NCBI GenBank assembly: GCA_902705825.1
Contig: CACSIL010000001.1
Location: forward strand, 55,113 to 119,112
From: Halioglobus japonicus
GTDB lineage: Bacteria > Pseudomonadota > Gammaproteobacteria > Pseudomonadales > Halieaceae
DNA length: 64,000 bases
Direction of reading: 5' to 3'
Position numbers and translations under genes: made by a program. Within the stretch, counting starts at the first letter, position 1. Every line of letters begins with the position of its first letter. Shown here one piece after another: positions 61,089 through 64,000 of this stretch. The notes beneath the pieces were generated by a model. It saw only the letters and a list, made by a program, of their open reading frames with translations. It was not told where the DNA came from and made no database searches.

Positions 61089-63161
61089 ATGAATAATAAT
61101 ATACGCTGGCTGATTCTCTCGTGCGCCCTGGCTATTGCCTCTGGCTGCTCCAATGGAAACAACTCGAACTCAGTTGCCCAGCCTGAGCCGAATATTGATC
61201 CTGTCGATCCACCAATAGATGTGGTGCCCGCACCACCTCTGGATTGCGATCCCTTGTCGCCCGGTTACTGCGCTTTCCCTTATCCCAACAACTACTGGAC
61301 CGAGGAAGATTCCGACTCTGTCACCGGATTGCGGCTGGCATTGCCACAGGTGATCATGCCTACCAACGTGGCGGGAAAACAATCCAGCACTACCCCATTC
61401 AATGAAATGGACGGTTTTTCACCGGGTATATCGGCGATGACACATATGCCGGGTGCGACGGTTACCGGGCTGGCAACTCCCAATACGATTGCAGGCTCGC
61501 TGTTGCCGCAGTCGGCCACCGTGATTCTCAATACCCAGACCGGCGAGAGATTGGCGCACTGGGTGGATATCGACGAGTACGTGGTGCAGTCCAAGCTGCG
61601 CGTGGATGACGGCGAGGAGCTTCCGGATTTTACTATTAACCGCGACATAGACGAACTGCGCCAGGAACAGGCGTTGATGTTGCGCCCGGCTATCCGGCCG
61701 GAGGATGCGACACGTTATATCGTCGCTATTCGCAATGTGGTCGATGCGGATGGTGTCGCCATTGAGCCCTCGCCGGGCTTTTTGGCCCTGCGCGATAATC
61801 TACCCTCGGATGACCCCATCATCGAATCTCGCCGCGCCCATTTTGAGACAATCTTTGCGGCGCTGGAAGAGCAGGGGATTGCGCGAGAAGATCTGCAGAT
61901 CGCCTGGGATTTCACCACATCCAGCCGCGAAAATAATACGCGGGCGATGCTGCATATCCGCGACGACGCCCTGGCCAATTATCCTGAGGGGGTGGCGTAC
62001 TCAATAGAAGTGAAAGATGAAGATTTAATCGACGGTATGGCCTGCCGACTGGAAGTCACCTTCGATGTTCCTCTTTACATGACACAAGGTGAAACCGGTG
62101 GCGGCTTTAATCTGGGTGAGGATGGTCTGCCACAACAAAATGGTACGTTTGGGTACAACGCGGCACTGATAATACCCATGAGTGCGCAAACCGAGGCGGC
62201 GCCACTGGTCGCGTTTGGCCACGGGCAGCTGGGGGCCAAGGAACAGGTGCTCGGCATACAGCCTATTCTTGCGGCAGAAAATCTCGCTGCGTTTGGGCTC
62301 GATTTCAAGGGTTTTGCCTCCGATGATGTATCGACAGTGGTTGGTGCCCTCAGTGGTGATCTGGCCTCGTTTCGCGTGGTGCCGGAACGCATGCATCAGG
62401 GCTTTCTGAATTTCCTGATGGCAATGCGAACGCTCTCTGTTGAAGCTGATGGCGGGCCATCAACCCTGTTGAATCAGACGCTGGCTACGCACTGTGGTGG
62501 CGCGGCGCTAGACGGTTCCAGGCGTTATTACTTCGGTGGCAGCCAGGGCGGCATACTCGGTGCTGTCTTGATGGCCATCAATACAGATATCGAAAGAGGC
62601 CTGCTGGCCGTGCCGGGGCAGTCGTATAACCTGTTGCTCAATCGCAGTGTCAACTTTGATCCCTTTGCCAAACCGCTCTATACGCTGTACAACTGGAATG
62701 CGCTCGATATGCAGTTCAATCTGGCGCTGGTGCAGGGTTTGTGGGATCGCGCAGAGCCGACCGGTTATTCGAAATACATCCGCAGTAACTTATTGCCTGG
62801 CACGCCCGCGCATGAAGTGCTGATACAGGTGTCCAAAGCTGACCATCAGGTGACTAATCTGGGTGCGCATATCATGGCGCGTACCATTGGCGGCGTGGTC
62901 AATCTGGCGCCCGTAATCCGCAGTGTATGGGGTCTGGAAGAGGTCAGCGGAGCACATACCGGCTCCGCAATGTTGGAGGTTGATTTTGGTAACCCCAGTC
63001 CCCCGCTCACCAATATCCCGCACTGGGATGACACAACGTCAGACCCGCATGGTCGGGCTACCGAGCTGAACAATATCGGCGCGAGCCTGAGCAGGTTCTA
63101 CGCCACGGGTGTTGCCGAGAACGTGTGTAACGGGCCGTGCGATGAGGACGACATCTTGTAA
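61089..63161 (+). CDS. Large lipoprotein alpha/beta-hydrolase
   Basis: 690 residues. Lipoprotein signal ends IASGC with C20. After a proline-rich linker comes DPLSPGYCAFPYPNNYW, strand-rich domains, and then a hydrolase core: GHGQLGA (377-383) as oxyanion region and GGSQGG with S485 as nucleophile; a late histidine in KADHQVTN may complete the triad. It resembles the virulence-factor-lipase-like extracellular family but the match is loose. It is probably displayed on the outer membrane and, with the P450 and esterase just upstream, might attack an extracellular ester. Confidence 0.8.
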   Translation: MNNNIRWLILSCALAIASGCSNGNNSNSVAQPEPNIDPVDPPIDVVPAPPLDCDPLSPGYCAFPYPNNYWTEEDSDSVTGLRLALPQVIMPTNVAGKQSSTTPFNEMDGFSPGISAMTHMPGATVTGLATPNTIAGSLLPQSATVILNTQTGERLAHWVDIDEYVVQSKLRVDDGEELPDFTINRDIDELRQEQALMLRPAIRPEDATRYIVAIRNVVDADGVAIEPSPGFLALRDNLPSDDPIIESRRAHFETIFAALEEQGIAREDLQIAWDFTTSSRENNTRAMLHIRDDALANYPEGVAYSIEVKDEDLIDGMACRLEVTFDVPLYMTQGETGGGFNLGEDGLPQQNGTFGYNAALIIPMSAQTEAAPLVAFGHGQLGAKEQVLGIQPILAAENLAAFGLDFKGFASDDVSTVVGALSGDLASFRVVPERMHQGFLNFLMAMRTLSVEADGGPSTLLNQTLATHCGGAALDGSRRYYFGGSQGGILGAVLMAINTDIERGLLAVPGQSYNLLLNRSVNFDPFAKPLYTLYNWNALDMQFNLALVQGLWDRAEPTGYSKYIRSNLLPGTPAHEVLIQVSKADHQVTNLGAHIMARTIGGVVNLAPVIRSVWGLEEVSGAHTGSAMLEVDFGNPSPPLTNIPHWDDTTSDPHGRATELNNIGASLSRFYATGVAENVCNGPCDEDDIL

Positions 63162-63176
63162 ATCACTGTCAAGGCC

Positions 63177-63212
63177 AATAGTGCGACCTGAGTCTACAGT
63201 CCGGGCGCTATT
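63177..63212 (+). terminator. Hairpin after lipoprotein hydrolase
   Basis: AATAGTGC pairs with GCGCTATT (one G-T pair) across 20 nt, followed by a T-rich stretch, 15 nt after the stop codon. Confidence 0.4.
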
Positions 63213-63318
63213 TTATTGGTCTTTGCACGCAGATTGATGTTTGATAGTAATGTTAATTCTCCTGATTTCGTCGCAATAGCTGGATACGAGTCCTAACCCT
63301 GTATGGGGGTTCACAAAA

Positions 63319-63831
63319 ATGAAGTTTCGCACAGTACTAATTTTAGCCGCAGGCCTTAAAATAGCTTTGGCAGGAACGACTGCTTTTGGCGGTTATGTCG
63401 TTGAAGCCGATGGCATGTCGTCGAACGCCGGCGAGATGGTCAGCAGTGCCAACTTTGAGTTTGTGGCGCATGATTTCGGTATGGAATCCAAAGATGCCAT
63501 CCAGATGGCTCTCGATAACCTGAGCGGCGCCACTAACCTGCAGGGCAATCTACTGTCATGGTCTTTGAGCGAAGATTATTCGCATTACGAAGATGCCGGG
63601 AGTGGGGGTGAGGACGCCGGGGGAGATCAGGCGTTTGGCGGGCTTAATGACGGTCAGGCTAGCGGTGCGAATTACATTACGTTTACTGAAACGAGCGCTG
63701 CCACGGACGCGGGTATTCAGGATTTTTCACCGATTGATATCAACACCATATTCTGGATTCTCGGGCCCACTGACGTTACCTCGTTCAGCCAGGTGACAGC
63801 CGCCCGGTTCGGTTTTGATCAAGGCGAATAG
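63319..63831 (+). CDS. Secreted acidic protein, unknown
   Basis: 170 residues. A signal peptide covers about 1-22 (LAGTTAFG). The mature part is acidic and glycine-rich, with DAGSGGEDAGGDQAFGG around residues 92-108, and no cysteine. It ends without a sorting tail such as PEP-CTERM. No family recognised. GGGGG lies about 9 nt before the ATG. It could be a surface or calcium-binding protein, which is only a guess. Confidence 0.6.
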   Translation: MKFRTVLILAAGLKIALAGTTAFGGYVVEADGMSSNAGEMVSSANFEFVAHDFGMESKDAIQMALDNLSGATNLQGNLLSWSLSEDYSHYEDAGSGGEDAGGDQAFGGLNDGQASGANYITFTETSAATDAGIQDFSPIDINTIFWILGPTDVTSFSQVTAARFGFDQGE

Positions 63832-64000
63832 CCACCCTTGATGGCGAGTTTGTGCAGCGCGCGTGAAATCGCAACCTGCTGTCCTTTGCGGCAAAGCATT
63901 TGTTAACTTATTAAACGGGAAAGATACGATAAAGACTTTAATTGACACACGGACTCGCTCCTCCCGGTCACGCCGGGTAAGGCGCAGACGTCGCAAAAAA
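63832..64000. other. Right-edge intergenic sequence
   Basis: 169 nt with no complete gene. TTAACT at 63903 and TACGAT at 63925, 16 nt apart, form a weak promoter pair pointing out of the window. Confidence 0.3.

Overview
The window is a dense stretch of bacterial chromosome (roughly 60 protein genes, no rRNA, tRNA, CRISPR array, prophage or insertion sequence that I can see). Composition, gene families and promoter style point to a free-living, probably marine, aerobic gammaproteobacterium. Two cytochrome P450s, many secreted hydrolases, two GSTs, an arylsulfatase and a NorR/Hmp pair fit a Cellvibrionales/Halieaceae-type organism, but that placement is inference from gene content only.

Layout. 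1-4 kb: end of a CbpA-type J protein gene, a P450 with a small membrane protein, then CorA and a YiiX-like cysteine hydrolase on the minus strand. 4.3-10.8 kb: a PhaF-like phasin/histone hybrid, two EamA exporters, a START-domain protein, a HlyIII protein, a lipoprotein-like NmrA protein and an unknown anchored protein. 10.9-18.2 kb: methyltransferase, GST, phosphoesterase, SpoIIAA-like protein, lipoprotein esterase, sulfatase and CPA2 antiporter. 18.4-26 kb: GST, a cytochrome c5/aldonolactone oxidoreductase pair, a fatty-acid-hydroxylase-type protein and a two-gene RND pump. 26-32.8 kb: RlmD, S4 protein, two small secreted proteins, the divergent norR/hmp nitric-oxide detoxification pair and a lytic transglycosylase. 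32.8-42.5 kb: DUF2238 protein, an NMT1/THI5-type ABC importer, a glycosyltransferase, a lipoprotein, a secreted hydrolase, a long MscS channel with an aspartic protease, and an SDR.

42.6-48.6 kb holds the most unusual locus: four minus-strand genes joined by 4-nt overlaps or a 3-nt gap, coding for a membrane-anchored class III aminotransferase, a PHP-domain/glycosyltransferase fusion, a phosphatidylserine decarboxylase and an Mpo1-like membrane protein. I infer a pathway that builds or remodels an aminated or glycosylated lipid. I do not know it as a described system.

48.7-64 kb: a Tat-exported PhoD phosphatase, an accessory-looking patch of small genes (DUF202, PepSY, GFA, VOC with divergent LysR), a second long MscS channel, and a catabolic-looking run of DUF1275 protein, P450, HSL-type esterase and large lipoprotein hydrolase, ending with a secreted acidic protein.

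Regulation that can be read directly: three GT-N7-AC NorR boxes and a -24-type element between norR and hmp; nested palindromes between the LysR and VOC genes; a sigma70-like promoter before the cytochrome/oxidoreductase pair; and several hairpin terminators.
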